Below are positions 22,781 through 34,821 of a stretch of DNA of 64,000 nucleotides, in pieces. The position numbers and the translations under genes are program-made. The first letter of the stretch is position 1. Each line of letters begins with the position of its first letter. The notes beneath the pieces were generated by a model. The model ran no database searches. It saw only the letters and a list, made by a program, of their open reading frames with translations, and had not been told where the DNA came from. This stretch comes from Dallia pectoralis (lineage: Eukaryota > Chordata > Actinopteri > Esociformes > Umbridae), in the NCBI GenBank assembly GCA_029465975.1, contig CM055745.1, forward strand, positions 5,169,204 to 5,233,203, written 5' to 3'.

Positions 22781-24291
22781 GTGTTTATTCACTGTATGTT
22801 GGTGTTTATTCACTATGTTTTGGTGTTTAATCACTGTATGTTAGTGTTTATATTTACTATATGTTAGTGTTTATTCACTATATGTTGGTGTTTATTCACT
22901 ATATGTGTTGGTGTTTTTTCACTGTTTGTTGGTGTTGACTCACTGTATCATAGTGTTTCCTCACTGCATGTTAGTGTTTATTCACTGTATGTTGGTGTTT
23001 ACTCACTGTATGGTAGTGTTTACTCACTGTATGGTAGTGTTTACTCACTGTATGTTAGTGTTTACTCACTGCATGTTAGTGTTTATTCACTGTATGTTGG
23101 TGTTTACTCACTGTATGTTGGTGTTTATTCACTGTATGTTGGTTTTTATTCACTGTATGTTAGTGTTTCATCACTGTATGTTGGTGTTTTACCACTGTGT
23201 GTTAGTGTTTAATCACTGTATGTTAATGTTTATTCACTGTATGTTAGTGTTTATTCACTGTATGTTAGTGTTTATTCACTGTATGTTAGTGTTTAATCAA
23301 TGTATGTTACTGTTTATTCACTGTATGTTGGTGTTTAATCACTGTATGTTAGTCTTTTTAGTAATGTTTAACCACTGTATGTTAATCTTTATAGTAATCT
23401 CTAACCACTGTATGTTAGTCTTTATAGTAATGTCTAACCACTGTATGTTAGTCTTTATAGTAATGAACTAACCACTGTATGTTAGTCTTTATAGTAATGT
23501 CTAACCACTGTATGTTAGTGTTTAAGGTAATGTTTAACCACTGTATTTTAGTCTTTATAGCAATGAACTAACCACTGTACGTCAGTGTTTATGGTAATGT
23601 TTAATCACTGTATGTTAGTGTTTATAGTAATGTTTCACCACTGTATGTTAGTGTTTATAGTAATGTTTAACCACTGTATGTTAGTGTTTATAGTAATGTT
23701 TAACCACTGTATGTTAGTGTTTATAGTAATGTTTAACCACTGTTTGTTAGTGTTTATAGTAATGTCTAACCACTGTATGTTAGTCTTTATAGTAATGAAC
23801 TAACCACTGTATTTTAGTCTTTATAGTAATGAACTAACCACTGTATTTTAGTCTTTATAGTAATGTTTAACCACTGTATGTTAGTGTTTATGGTAATGTT
23901 TAATCACTGTTTGTTAGTGTTTATAGTAATGTTTAACCACTGTATGTTAGTGTTTATAGTAATGTTTTACCACTGTATGTTATTCTTTATAGTAATGTTT
24001 AACCACTAAATGTTAGTGTTTATAGTAATGTCTAACCACTGAAAGGTTATGGTTTATAGTAATGTTTTACCACTGTAGGTTAATCTTTATAGTAATGAAC
24101 TAACCACTGTATGTTAGTCTTTATAATAATGTTTAGCCACTGTATGTTAGTGTTTATAGTAATGTTTAACCACTGTATGTTAGTTTAAACATTATTATAA
24201 AGACTAACATTCAGTGGTTAAACATTACTATACATACTGTATCTTAGTCTTTATAATAATGTTTAGCCACTATATGTTAGTCTTTATAGTG
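22781..24291. repeat. Compound 21/33-bp minisatellite
   Basis: The left half repeats GTTAGTGTTTATTCACTGTAT (21 bp). From about 23350 the unit becomes 33 bp by insertion of about 12 bases (AGTAATGTTTAA) before CCACTGTAT. Both unit lengths are multiples of three, so open frames of 72 and 188 codons (VFIHCML and VFIVMFNHCML repeats) survive by chance and are not genes. The array ends in an inverted unit (24185-24232). Confidence 0.95.
24155..24232. repeat. Inverted unit forming a 30-bp-arm hairpin
   Basis: 24203-24232 is the reverse complement of 24155-24184 with one mismatch, separated by 18 bases. The whole of 24185-24232 is an inverted copy of the array unit, including the CTTTATAATAATGTTT part. 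Unit orientation is otherwise uniform over 1.5 kb. Confidence 0.92.
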
Positions 24292-27200
24292 TGTGCTAAT
24301 CAAGATACTTTCAAGATACATTTAGATATTAAGCATTTAGCTACAATGTGGTGTTTTGCAGTTTGCACTAATTGGTATGATGTTCATTATGGCACTGACA
24401 CTGAGTTTCAGTAAAGATACTGGCTACAATAGTTTTAATGAGCTAATTTACCAACTGGTCAACCTCGCACTGACCTGCTAAGACTTTTTGTCAATGACAT
24501 TTTATATGCTTTTATAGCTAGCTAGCTAGCTAGGCTGTATAATTTTTCATCAAGTTGGACTCACTTTAAGTTCTAAACTGTGTTTGTGTCGGGAAAACAA
24601 ACATATTTTAATGGTCATCATGTTACTATTGAAACTATTTAAATAATCAAGCTTTAACTATCATCTTCTTATCAACTTTAACGGATCACTAGTCATCTGA
24701 GCTAGTGCAGTAGAAATTGAGACCGTCTCCACGTACATGCTAGAAGTCACTCTCGTTCTCTAAAAGAGCATTGTATTTTGTCAAACACAATTTATTCCAT
24801 CAGTTTGCCGAGAGCCGGCCTCAAACTGATTGGTACGGTTGTTATAGCCAGCAAAAGGTTCTGTTGTTAGCTAGTGGGATTACTTCAGCTCTTTTCCACG
24901 CATGTGGACACACACATGGCAAATAGGCTTTGCAAAATAGTCTGCTACTATTCTCAAGGGTTTCACATCAAGGTTGTTTATACCTGTGTTTAGTATTTTA
25001 GTAGAATCCCCAGTTTGCTGTTGCCAAGGCAGCAGATGCTTTTTCTAGGGTCGACTGATGCCTCTGGAAGAACAGTTCCTCAATTCAAAAAATCTAATGA
25101 TATTAGAATGACTACGTCTCCAGGATTACATTTAGCTGTTAATCAAATAACAGGCGGCAGGTTTATGGAGGGCAGTTTATGTTATAACTGCAGTGGTGTG
25201 TGTGTGTGTGTGTGCATCCCAACCTGCATTTGTGAATTGTTCGCGTGTAGGGCTCTGGTGACCTTTGAACAGAAATGCATTAGTTCTGATAATGACAACT
25301 GTTCGGTATTGTCAGTGAGGGATGAGAGAGTCTTGAGTAGGCTGGTGGTGTGTGGAACAGCCCACCGAATCAGACAGGCTCATGTTATTTCAGGTGATTT
25401 GTACGAGGCGTACAGAGGTGGCCTCATGTTTCCATTTTGTATTTGAGTCACTGCCTGCCTCGAACATGCTGGGGGCCAACTGCCAGCTCGTAAAATGTCC
25501 ATGAATATACACACACACACATTTTGTTTAATGCCACGGTTGAATACATGTAGTCTGTCTTGGTGTTTTATACTTGTCATATTGTCTGACTGAACCTGTA
25601 TACATTTCAAGGGATTGTCCACGTAATTTACTAAGTTTACTAAAAGTTTATGTATATCAGTTCATGGACAGCAATTAAAGCACTTTTTATCTATCATTTT
25701 CCAACAAATTTAAACGGTTGGGAGTTTTATTGTGAAGCTCAACTAAATAACTTGTGGATTCTTTGGATCTCAATGCGTTGCAGCCATATGTCATTTTGTT
25801 ACTTGGTTATTTTCTTGGGCCAAGGTAGCTCGATCAAGTCCTAATTGTTGAAGCTACAGAACCATTTGCAGTATGACCACATTCTGCTTCAGTTGGGCGA
25901 GGTAACAGCTTGATACAGAATGTCACTTTGCATATTTCTGACATTTAGACAACTGCTTTAGGTGGTCTTTTGCTTCTAATGAGAACTAAACTAAATGTCA
26001 GATCCCTATATTAATGAACGCTCTTTTCACCCATCTTCACAAAACCTAATTATAATTGCGTTGGTATAGTCACTTTGCTCGAATCATGGCTTTTAACACA
26101 AGCATCAGAATTGTTTTGGTATCTGTTGAGATTAAGTGATTTTGGACACTGCCAAATATATAGCTGCTGCAGGAAACAGTGGCAGTGGATGTGGTGGAAT
26201 TATCTACATTTTTAGGATCCCTCCATCAGGCTATATATTTGTATTGTTACTTTTTGACCAAAAGGGTTGTGTAGATCAAAACTGTCACATTGACAGGTTG
26301 AAACTTGATCATAAATGAAATCAAATCTTCAGACACCCAATGCTACTTATTTCCTATTGGTACTTATGTCATGGATCTCTGTTTCAGTATGAGGTCTTTA
26401 TCGTTTCGGCACTGAGATTTGAATTTAATACATAGTCAAATGCATTCAGGCTAACAACATAACCTTGTATTTAAATGTTTTAACTCTGATAATAACATTT
26501 TAATTAAGTGTAGGTTACACATTTTTGTTTTATTGAACACCAGTACTGTCTGGTCTGGTGACTGTGCAGTGTTAGAGGATTAAGGAGAATATTAGACGCT
26601 TGTTTAATGCACGCTGAAGCGATTTCACACCTTGTAAATTTAGAGGATTACTCTCTATTTTATTCCTTCTAGATAAACAGAAGTAGGTTTTAAAAATTCA
26701 AGGGCTTTCCCTGCCCTAGGTTAATAGGATAAGAATCTAGAGTACCATTAAAAACCAAAGTATTAACAAGACTACTTTATTATACGTGTTTGTCAAACAG
26801 ACAACAGACAACTTTGAGGTGTAGCCAAAAAGGGAGGATGTCTTAAAAAATGAATAAAACTGATGCATTCTGGTGTTGTTTATATTTTGTATCACTCTAA
26901 AAAAAAATACAAATTAATCTTGGAAAGATACAGAACCACTGATAATAAAGAACATTTATCAGCCTGGTCTTAAAGAGACCATTATTTGAACGTTGACAGG
27001 TTAATGAAATGGAGAAATTAAACTTGTAAAATAGGTGCATGTTTCGTGGCGTACCACATTTCCGTATTCCGAGAAAGCAACACGTCCGTGTGTCCGTTTG
27101 TTATGCAACACTGCAGATCTTAGTACATAGAGAACTGCCAAAAGAGGAGGGCAAATATAAAACTCCTACTGTTCACTGTGTGTGTGTCACCAGCCATGTT

Positions 27201-27804
27201 GGTGGCTCAGCCGGCTCTGCGTCTCGTCCACCAAACGATATATCATAGCTCCAAGATGGGAGGTCTTTGAAGCCTGCTTTAGCAGCGTCCATTAAGAGGA
27301 GTGGTGGAGCGGCGTTTTGGCCATCAGCATGCACGGCACAGCCCGTCTGGAGCTACCGCTAGGATATTCGCAGAAATCCTGGCGCCAAAACAGAGGAATG
27401 GCCGACGATTTTATCTCATTTTAGCAGGCGGTTCTAGACACACCTTCGCCCAGGTTAAGTCGGCCCTCCCTGGCCCTTGATCCAAGGCACCAGGCAATCA
27501 CAGCTGTCGGATACGCCGTGCACACCGAGATACACACTGCACAGACATTGCCACTTTGCATTCAAGCAGTATTATTGAACAAGGCTTATAAAACCATGTT
27601 TTTCTAACCCACAGATTGTTTTGTCTTGGCATCAGTGTCATAGATTGAAGAATCCCTCGAGTGCAAAGGTCGTCGATATTTGCTTTTGACATTTCTGTCG
27701 ATGCGATGATCCAGAGTGACTTGCAGATATGACACAGTCAAATATACACTGAACACTAATTCGCTTCTAGCAAAACAATACATATCAAAATCATGCAAAA
27801 GAGC
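24292..27804. other. No gene seen; longest repeat-poor stretch
   Basis: AT-rich and mostly single-copy in appearance, with a GCTAGCTAGC run near 24518 and a short TG tract at 25197-25215. Open frames (up to 143 codons at 25015-25446) show no motifs, and that frame runs through the TG tract. Such stretches are where conserved non-coding elements of ntrk3 would be expected, but I cannot test this. Confidence 0.5.
25243..25310 (+). repeat. Dispersed repeat pair, copy 2
   Basis: GTGTAGGGCTCTGGTGACC, TTTGAACAGAAATGCATTAG and TTCTGATAATGACAA align with 22228-22300. Both follow a TG tract at similar distance. Confidence 0.6.
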
Positions 27805-27809
27805 AATAC

Positions 27810-28195
27810 TGTGATGACTAGTGAAACTAGTCATCCGCTTTTCGTTCCTTTTGTGTTGTGCTCACTTGTTCCTTTAGGTTGGTCGAGTTAATTATGCACA
27901 CCTGCGTTGAGTTGGTTAATTAGGAGGTGTATGTAAGTCACTGGGTGTGGTTGCACGGAGCTGAGCATTGTTTCAAGTCACGTCTGATGTGGTGAGTGTT
28001 CGTTAGGATATCACTGCTTTGTATGTTTAGTTGTTGCTTTGTTAAAGCACACGTTAATTTAAAGTTCAGTGTTTGTAGTTTTTTTGCCATCGTTCGTTGT
28101 TATGTGTTTATTTTACTTTTAATAAATATCACAAACGGAAGCTCACTCTGCGTATGGCTCAATATCTCGGCACTACACCGTCTGGATGTGTGACA
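27810..28195 (+). mobile_element. Solo LTR (386 bp) with 5-bp target duplication AATAC
   Basis: The element begins TGTGATGACTAG and ends GTGTGACA, obeying the TG...CA rule. It is flanked by AATAC at 27805-27809 and 28196-28200. An AATAAA signal lies at 28121, 74 bases before the end. There is no second LTR or internal region nearby, so this is a solo LTR left by LTR-LTR recombination. A perfect 10-bp-arm inverted repeat (GATGACTAGT/ACTAGTCATC, 27813-27835) marks its 5' edge. It shares AGCATTGTTT, AATAAA and CACTACACC in the same order with 61088-61469. Probably Ty3/gypsy-like, but the superfamily is not proven. Confidence 0.88.
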
Positions 28196-28200
28196 AATAC

Positions 28201-29807
28201 CTCCAATTGTGCAAAAGATGAGCAATGTCCAGTTTATAGCATTGATCGCACATGAATGTACCCGTAAATAATCATTTTTGATAACTGTGAAAATGTGTTG
28301 CTCGTTGATCGAATCCAACGTGTTTTAATGAACGAAGCTTCGAGTATAAACACTATCCACCAAAATACGACAGTACAAACAAGCCTGAACTAAAAGAATA
28401 TTTGCTGTACGTGTTGAGAGTTGGCGCCATTTGCAGCTGGGCCACTTGTAAATGCATTCAGCAATAATAACTCTGTGATTATACGCCCGGTTAGCTGCTA
28501 TTTCGCTTTATTCCACAGTATATAAGGAAGTGACGTAGCCATTGAAGTAGGCAGTCTCTTAGCTAAAGAGGCCCTCGTCACTCGCCGTTTCATAGGGCTG
28601 CTTTATCAAGACCACAATAGCCTGCGGACAAGGTCCATTTAGATCAAGTGCCACTTTGTGAATATGTTTTAGAATAGAAATTATTAGTTTGTTGTATATT
28701 TAATTAAGACGCAGTTCTGTGAGTGCAGTGACGGACACATACTCCCATTTGTCAATGTTCCAGGTTTTTTACGACGTTGTGGCTTTATAATTGAAGTCAA
28801 CAGCCTTTTCTCCTCGATGTCCTTTCTACAACGCATGGACCAATTCCAGTGTCTAAATATATATATATGATGCATACCACTCAATGTATATCCAGGTTAA
28901 TTTAATGATATCGTTGGGATTTACGTGTGTTTCTATGACAACCGTCCCGTAATGCATTTCATTTGTAGCATGACCTGTCACACTGCCCATATAGAGGACC
29001 ACCTATAATTAGCCTTCATTATGTGAAAATCAAACGCATTCATTAGAAACATTAGTTGTGCAACACAGCGGATGTATGGTTGGGGAATAGACTCATTCGA
29101 CACTGGGTCCGTTTGTTTTTCACCTTTATTTTTTAAAAGAAACTGAGCACACTCACGAGGATGCGGAATATTGGTTTAACAAGGGTACATGTAGTACGAT
29201 TAACGCAGCCAGATGTTCCAGTTTTTCGGAGGATTAACCCAAATGTTTGTTACATATTAATTATCGAACAACTAATTTAACCGTCGTCGGTTCAACTTGT
29301 TGGATTGAATTTTAGTCGTTTTTTGTGTGTGTGTGTGTGTGTGCTCAGTACATTACTCTAGAGAGAAATCTAATCATTCACGGCATAAACTGTGCAACCA
29401 CCGAACTGGGATTTTAGGCCTTAGGGAGTTGTAGTCTCATTAGGCGAAATGCAATATCAATCTAGTTCAGTTCAGAAAACCTGGTAATTAATTACAACGG
29501 CTATAATTCATTGCACACCCGGACAGAATCAGAAACACGTACCCAGTATTGTAGTTTGTGTAATTGTTCTGATAATGCTTGAAAACATCCTGATTGAACA
29601 TCATTATATACAAATGAGCAGTGATTTTGTCATGAGTCATAAGATAATGAGATGAATATAATATATAGGATTCATGAATGCCTGTCGATGAACAAAAGTT
29701 ACACATTAACATTATCAGTGCGATACTGTACATCTAAATGAAGGTAGGTTGATGGTATGAAGGTGTAAATGCAGTGGAATCACAGTTGAAATGTCAGAGG
29801 TGCCTGG
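28201..29807. other. No gene seen
   Basis: AT-rich sequence without tandem arrays apart from a short TG tract at 29323-29342. No exon signals that I can support. Confidence 0.5.
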
Positions 29808-30012
29808 CAGTGTTGCCAGATTGGACTAAAGATTTCCAGCCCAACTACAGCTTAAAACCCGCCCGTTTCAAAAAATACCAGCCCAAAATACATACTGTTA
29901 TGTTATACAATAAAAAACACATTTTAAAGACCCGCCCAATGCATTTTTTTTAGGTCAGACGTGACCAAAAGGAGGCCAATTGGGCGGGAACCTGCCCAAT
30001 CTGGCAACACTG
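29808..30012. mobile_element. hAT-type MITE (205 bp) with 8-bp target duplication
   Basis: The left end CAGTGTTGCCAGATTGG is repeated exactly in inverted form at the right end. The flanks are GTGCCTGG at 29800-29807 and 30013-30020. An 8-bp duplication and a CAG-starting TIR are typical of the hAT superfamily. There is no coding capacity, so it was mobilised in trans. The intact duplication suggests a fairly recent insertion. Confidence 0.92.
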
Positions 30013-31633
30013 GTGCCTGGATGTAGTGAAGGTGGTTTCTTATGCCCCTAGTGGCCAACAATTACCTGAAAAGCCGACCTGCCCGTCATGTGATGCATTA
30101 GAAGTTTCAAAAAAGGGGGTGACCAGGGAAAAACCAACAAGTGTTGTCAGATCGTCAACCGAAGTCCGTCGTCGAATGAAGAGAGCCCAAATCAAAAAAT
30201 TTATAAATTAAAAGGTACTTGTATGCTTATTTAATTTAGGAAAATAATATGCAACATCTAATACCGACGTGTAAAAAGAGGAGTGACATTTTCACTTCAT
30301 AAGTGTTTGTGCTGCACTTTGCTACACCTCAGGATCTGAACACCTCCTTCAGAGCCTCTCAGGTTGCTGTGGTGTAATATCACCACACTTGTCTATCTCA
30401 GCAGCATTTGTAGGCCTCAAAATGTAAAAACGTGTTGCTCCTCAGCCGTGCTGATGTGAACTTCCCATGACCCAGTTGCGCTTTAGCTTTATCACACAGA
30501 CGGACGACCTCACATTCTCCTATCGAGTTCTCCGATACAAAGCGGAAATTCATGGCACCTTCGACAATTGGAAGTTATCCAGCGCCTCGAGGCATCAAAG
30601 CATCCTTAAAACATCACTCTACCACCCCAGTTTGACCGGTGATACAAGGTCAGTAGGGCCGAATACGATGCCAGACGCAACTAGACCTTGTTGTTCAAAC
30701 GTCTGACACTTTCTGACAGGGGCATGGGGTGTTGTCTAACACTGTTCCTTGAATAAATGTTGTTTTATGCGTTAACACTGCTGGCCTTGATTTCATATTT
30801 CGTATGCAGCGAGTTCACTTACGTAGGGAGTGAATGCATTTTCGTACTGGCCCCCGTGTGTATTGTATTCACATTGTGGGTATTGACCTTGAAGTTTAAC
30901 AGTATGTGTGTATGTGTCTATTTTAACTAGTCATGGTTAAGTGATAAACACTGCAGTACCGGTAATTGACAAAACTTTATGCATTTATGGGGCAACTGGT
31001 TTGATTAAACCTAAGTGGTCCACACAGTGTTTGGGCAATGTTGCAATCATATCACGCAGTTTGACAATTTATTTAATTCGTTTTTCATATTTGTATATTT
31101 TTTAATATTAACAAACTTAAAAAATAAGTAGAAAACTTTTAAAGAAATGTCCACGATTGATGTTGTTTGCTCCACAGCAGTGTGTCGGCTCGGATGAAAA
31201 GATCTTTAACTGTCATTTAAAAAAAATAATTCTTAGTTTCTTCTTTTGCTGGAGAGTGTGATTTAAGTCAACCCCAAGACTGAAACTAAATGTAGGCTTA
31301 GAGGAATATTCACAACTTCTCCAAGCAAATTTAAAACAACATTTTCCTACGATAATCCAAAGTGACAGTTTGGCACTTCATGACCTGATATGATTTTTTT
31401 TTTTTAATCCCAACTGCTCGTGTGCTAACAACACCAGACCTAGTTAAGTTCGCAAACTCGCAGAATTTGTCGTTATAGCGCACCTACTCTTAAACTTATA
31501 TGATGTCAAATGTTGTGTAACGTCACAGGTATTTTCTCCTCTTTGACCCTGAAAAGCTGTTTTCCTACTGTGGGCCCTTGAGACATAAACCGGCTAACTG
31601 AGTTCCATTTAAAGGCACGGCTGTAAGGCTGTG
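30013..31633. other. No gene seen
   Basis: Mixed to AT-rich sequence. Open frames of 61 and 79 codons (30026, 30467) have no recognisable motif. 30440-30760 reads like degraded repeat sequence, but I cannot assign it. Confidence 0.45.
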
Positions 31634-32226
31634 TACACAACTGTTTGGGGTTAGAAATGTCCTTGGGTTATTTTGTCCACTAAAATCCAATTGAATTGAT
31701 CAGAAATGCAGTGTAAACATTGTTAATAGTGTAAATGACTGTTATAGCTGGAAACGGCTGATTTTAATGGAATAAAAGGCCCGTTATCAGCAACCATCAC
31801 TCCTGTGTTCCAACGGCACGTTGTCGTTGCAAATCCGAGTTTGTCATCTTAAAAGGCTAATTGATCATTAGAAAAACCTATTTCCAATTATGTTATCACC
31901 GCTAAAACCGTTGTGCTGATTAGAGACGCAATAAAACTGGTTTTCTCGAGGCCATTTTGAGTCTGCAATCGAACAAACGCTGATGCACCAGATACTGAAC
32001 TAGTTTAAAGAAGGACAGTTTTATTGCTTCTTCAGCATCAGCGCGACAGTTTTCAGAGATGCCAACGTAAGGACAAACGAGAGAGTTTTCTAATGATCAA
32101 TTAGGCTCCGAAAATGACTCACTCCGATCAGCAATTTGATGTTACTTGAAAGGACTAATTGTTTGCTTTCAATGAGAAATAACAAGAACATTTGTAAGTG
32201 ACCACAAACTTTTGACCGGTAGTGTA
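31634..32226 (+). mobile_element. Internally deleted Tc1-like element (family 2)
   Basis: The left part (GTTTGGGGTTAGAAATGTCC, then GATCAGAAATGCAGTG and GCTGGAAACGGCTGATTTT) and the right end (AAACTTTTGACCGGTAGTGTA, 32206-32226) match a widespread fish Tc1-like family. The block CAGCAACCATCACTCCTGTG is shared with the copy at 37355. At about 593 bp against about 1.6 kb for full-length members, it lacks nearly all transposase sequence. The right terminal repeat is well preserved and the left is degraded. Confidence 0.85.
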
Positions 32227-32520
32227 AATAAGAGGAGAGAATGAAGATACCAGCCCCGCCTGCCCTTAAGACACATGTGCCATCTCTGACCGCTGATCGT
32301 CTCCGATGACGGAGGTCTAACGGGAGACGCGTTGTTCTCTTTCTCACCCGTGCGCATAACCGTCAATCAATCAATGCTACTGGTCCGGCGTGAACGTTAG
32401 CTCGGTGGAGACGATGGCCGTGTCGCAAACGCACGCAGAATCTGTCGGTTCTGTAAATGTCTACATCTGAAATGCAGTGATTGGCCGTCCTTCTTGATTT
32501 AGCTCAGTTAACGTGTCTCT

Positions 32521-33330
32521 TTCTAGGTCCAGTGGTTGTCCTCTGATCTGTGGTTCCACACACTCTCTTTTTCTAGGTCCAGTGGTTGTCCTCTGATCTG
32601 TGGTTCAGTCGCTCTCTCTTTCTAGGTCCAGTGGTTGTCCTCTGATCTGTAGTTCCATACGCTCTCTTTCTAGGTCCAGTGGTTGTCCTCTGATCTGTGG
32701 TTCAGTCGCTCTCTCTTTCTAGGTCCAGTGGTTGTCCTCTGATCTGTAGTTCCATACGCTCTCTTTCTAGGTCCAGTGGTTGTCCTCTGATCTGTGGTTC
32801 AACACGCTCTCTCTTTCTAGGTCCAGTGGTTGTCCTCTGATCTGTGGTTCAACACGCTCTCTCTTTCTAGGTCCAGTGGTTGTCCTCTGATCTGTAGTTC
32901 CATACGCTCTCTTTTTCTAGGTCCAGTGGTTGTCTTCTGATCTGTGGTTCCACACACTCTCTCTTTCTAGGTCCAGTGGTTGTCCTCTGATCTGTGGTTC
33001 CACACACTCTCTCTTTCTAGGTCCAGTGGTTGTCCTCTGATCTGTGGTTCCACACACTCTCTCTTTCTAGGTCCAGTGGTTGTCCAGTGGTTGTCCTCTG
33101 ATCTGTGGTTCCACACACTCTCTCTTTCTAGGTCCAGTGGTTGTCCTCTGATCTGTGGTTCCACACACTCTCTCTTTCTAGGTCCAGTGGTTGTCCTCTG
33201 ATCTGTGGTTCCACACACTCTCTCTTTCTAGGTCCAGTGGTTGTCCAGTGGTTGTCCTCTGATCTGTGGTTCCACACACTCTCTCTTTCTATGTCCAGTG
33301 GTTGTCCTTTGATCTCTGGTTCAATACGCA
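32521..33330. repeat. 50-bp minisatellite, about 16 copies, each with a 3' splice-site-like motif
   Basis: The unit contains CTCTCTCTTTCTAG followed by GTCCAGTGGTTGTCC and TCTGATCTGTGGTTC, recurring every 50 bases with TACACG/ACACAC/AGTCGC variants. Two units near 33075 and 33240 carry a duplicated GTCCAGTGGTT. The pyrimidine tract plus CTAG-G resembles a vertebrate acceptor in every unit. Open frames over the array on both strands are artefacts. Confidence 0.96.
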
Positions 33331-34820
33331 TTCACTTTCGGTTTGGATGTGATATGACTCATCAATCCTTGTGCCAGTATATCACGACACACTGTTGTAT
33401 TGTTACTTCGTTGTCATTTGCAGTTTATCCCGACAGCAACGGCAAATGACGACGTATTGTCAGTAGCTGCCATACTGCAAGCGTATATATTCTGTAATCG
33501 ATAAACCAAATGCAAATGTTGTGCGTTGTTACTGTACACATACTGTTTCTGCTCCATGTCAAGCCATCGAATAGTTGGGAAAATGCTCTCCTCTCAAATG
33601 ATGTCAGAACATAGCTACGAATCTATAGACCGGTCAGTTTCAATAAACCTAAATAGCTTTGTTCCAATATTAACAGAGGCTCCAATATTAACAAACTGTG
33701 GAGAAGGTAGAACGTTCCCTTTTCCGTGCAGATTTCTCTTTGCTTTTGACTCTGCAGCACAACAGTGTGTGTGTGTGGGTGAGAGTCTAACCCATTGCCA
33801 ACATCAAGAGTGAGAGGGAATGCACGTCTGAAATGCCACTCTTATCGTCTATGTAGTGCACTGCTTATGGGCAGACCCTTATGGGCGGTCCCTTGTGATA
33901 AGGGATATGTTGCCATTGGGGACTCGTCCCGTCCTCCTGCTGGGTCGTAGCCCCAGTCGCACAGAAAGCCACAGGCTACAGAGAATAGACTCTGTGCTTC
34001 TCCATGCTTTAAATGAGTCTGTCACTGTGGGTGGCACTATCATACCTGCAGCCATTCTGGGCTGCCTGGGTGTCGTACTGTATTTCTCATCATCAGAAGA
34101 TGGGGTAGCTGCTTTGGGACAGCCAGCGGCACTTCAGTGGACTGTTTTACAGTCTGTCAGGGGAGATCATTTTTTTTTGGGGGGGGGTGAAATAGGCTCG
34201 GCGGTTCAGCCATTTGGTTCAGATCACTTCTCCCTGTTGTTCTAAACTGATTGATTTAACAGCCTGTCAGATGGGAAGGTTGTGGATGAGATACGCGCTT
34301 TCCAGTTCACCCCGATTTGCTGATATGATCGACAGTGGCGTCGCCCCAAACCCCCGCCGCCCGATTATCGACAGTAGCCAACAGCGTTTTGAGCAAATAA
34401 TAAATAATAAATAACATGGCTCCTAAACGCAACCATTCACATCATGTAAGGCTGGACGACATGTGAACTTCAGACAGGAACGCCGGCATTATGCGGCTCT
34501 ACCAAAGAACAACCTTAACCGACAACCGGATATCTTCTCAGTTCCTGGTTCAATGATGCACTCCTGCTGTGGCTCAGTGGGGTTTCAGCACCAGAGGTAG
34601 GCTGACGCAGTAAAACCGAATCTGCAGTGTTTACATATTTATGGTCCGAATACCCGATTTGGTCTGAATATCTTTAAAGTGAGGAAAATTATTTATCAAA
34701 GACAAGTAAGGGTTTCCAATCTGCTCGCAGTTGCATTTTTGGCATGAATATATGCAAAGGACATTTTAGCTTTCCAGTTTGCAGCCAACATTATTCAACA
34801 ATTTTCTAGTTTCAGTTTAC
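33331..34820. other. No gene seen; includes a salmonid-like repeat fragment
   Basis: Around 33853-33925 the phrases TGTAGTGCACTGC, GGGCGGTCCC and ATGTTGCCATTGGGGACTCG resemble a common salmonid repeat (typically ...TAGTGCACTA...GGTGCCATTTGGGA...). Low certainty. 34172-34188 is a T8/G9 run. Nothing else assignable. Confidence 0.45.
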
Positions 34821-34821
34821 A

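Noticed and set aside
22905..23803. 188- and 72-codon frames with LVFTHCM repeats, resembling a hydrophobic peptide family
   Set aside because: The 21- and 33-bp units are multiples of three, so frames persist. No start context or conservation.
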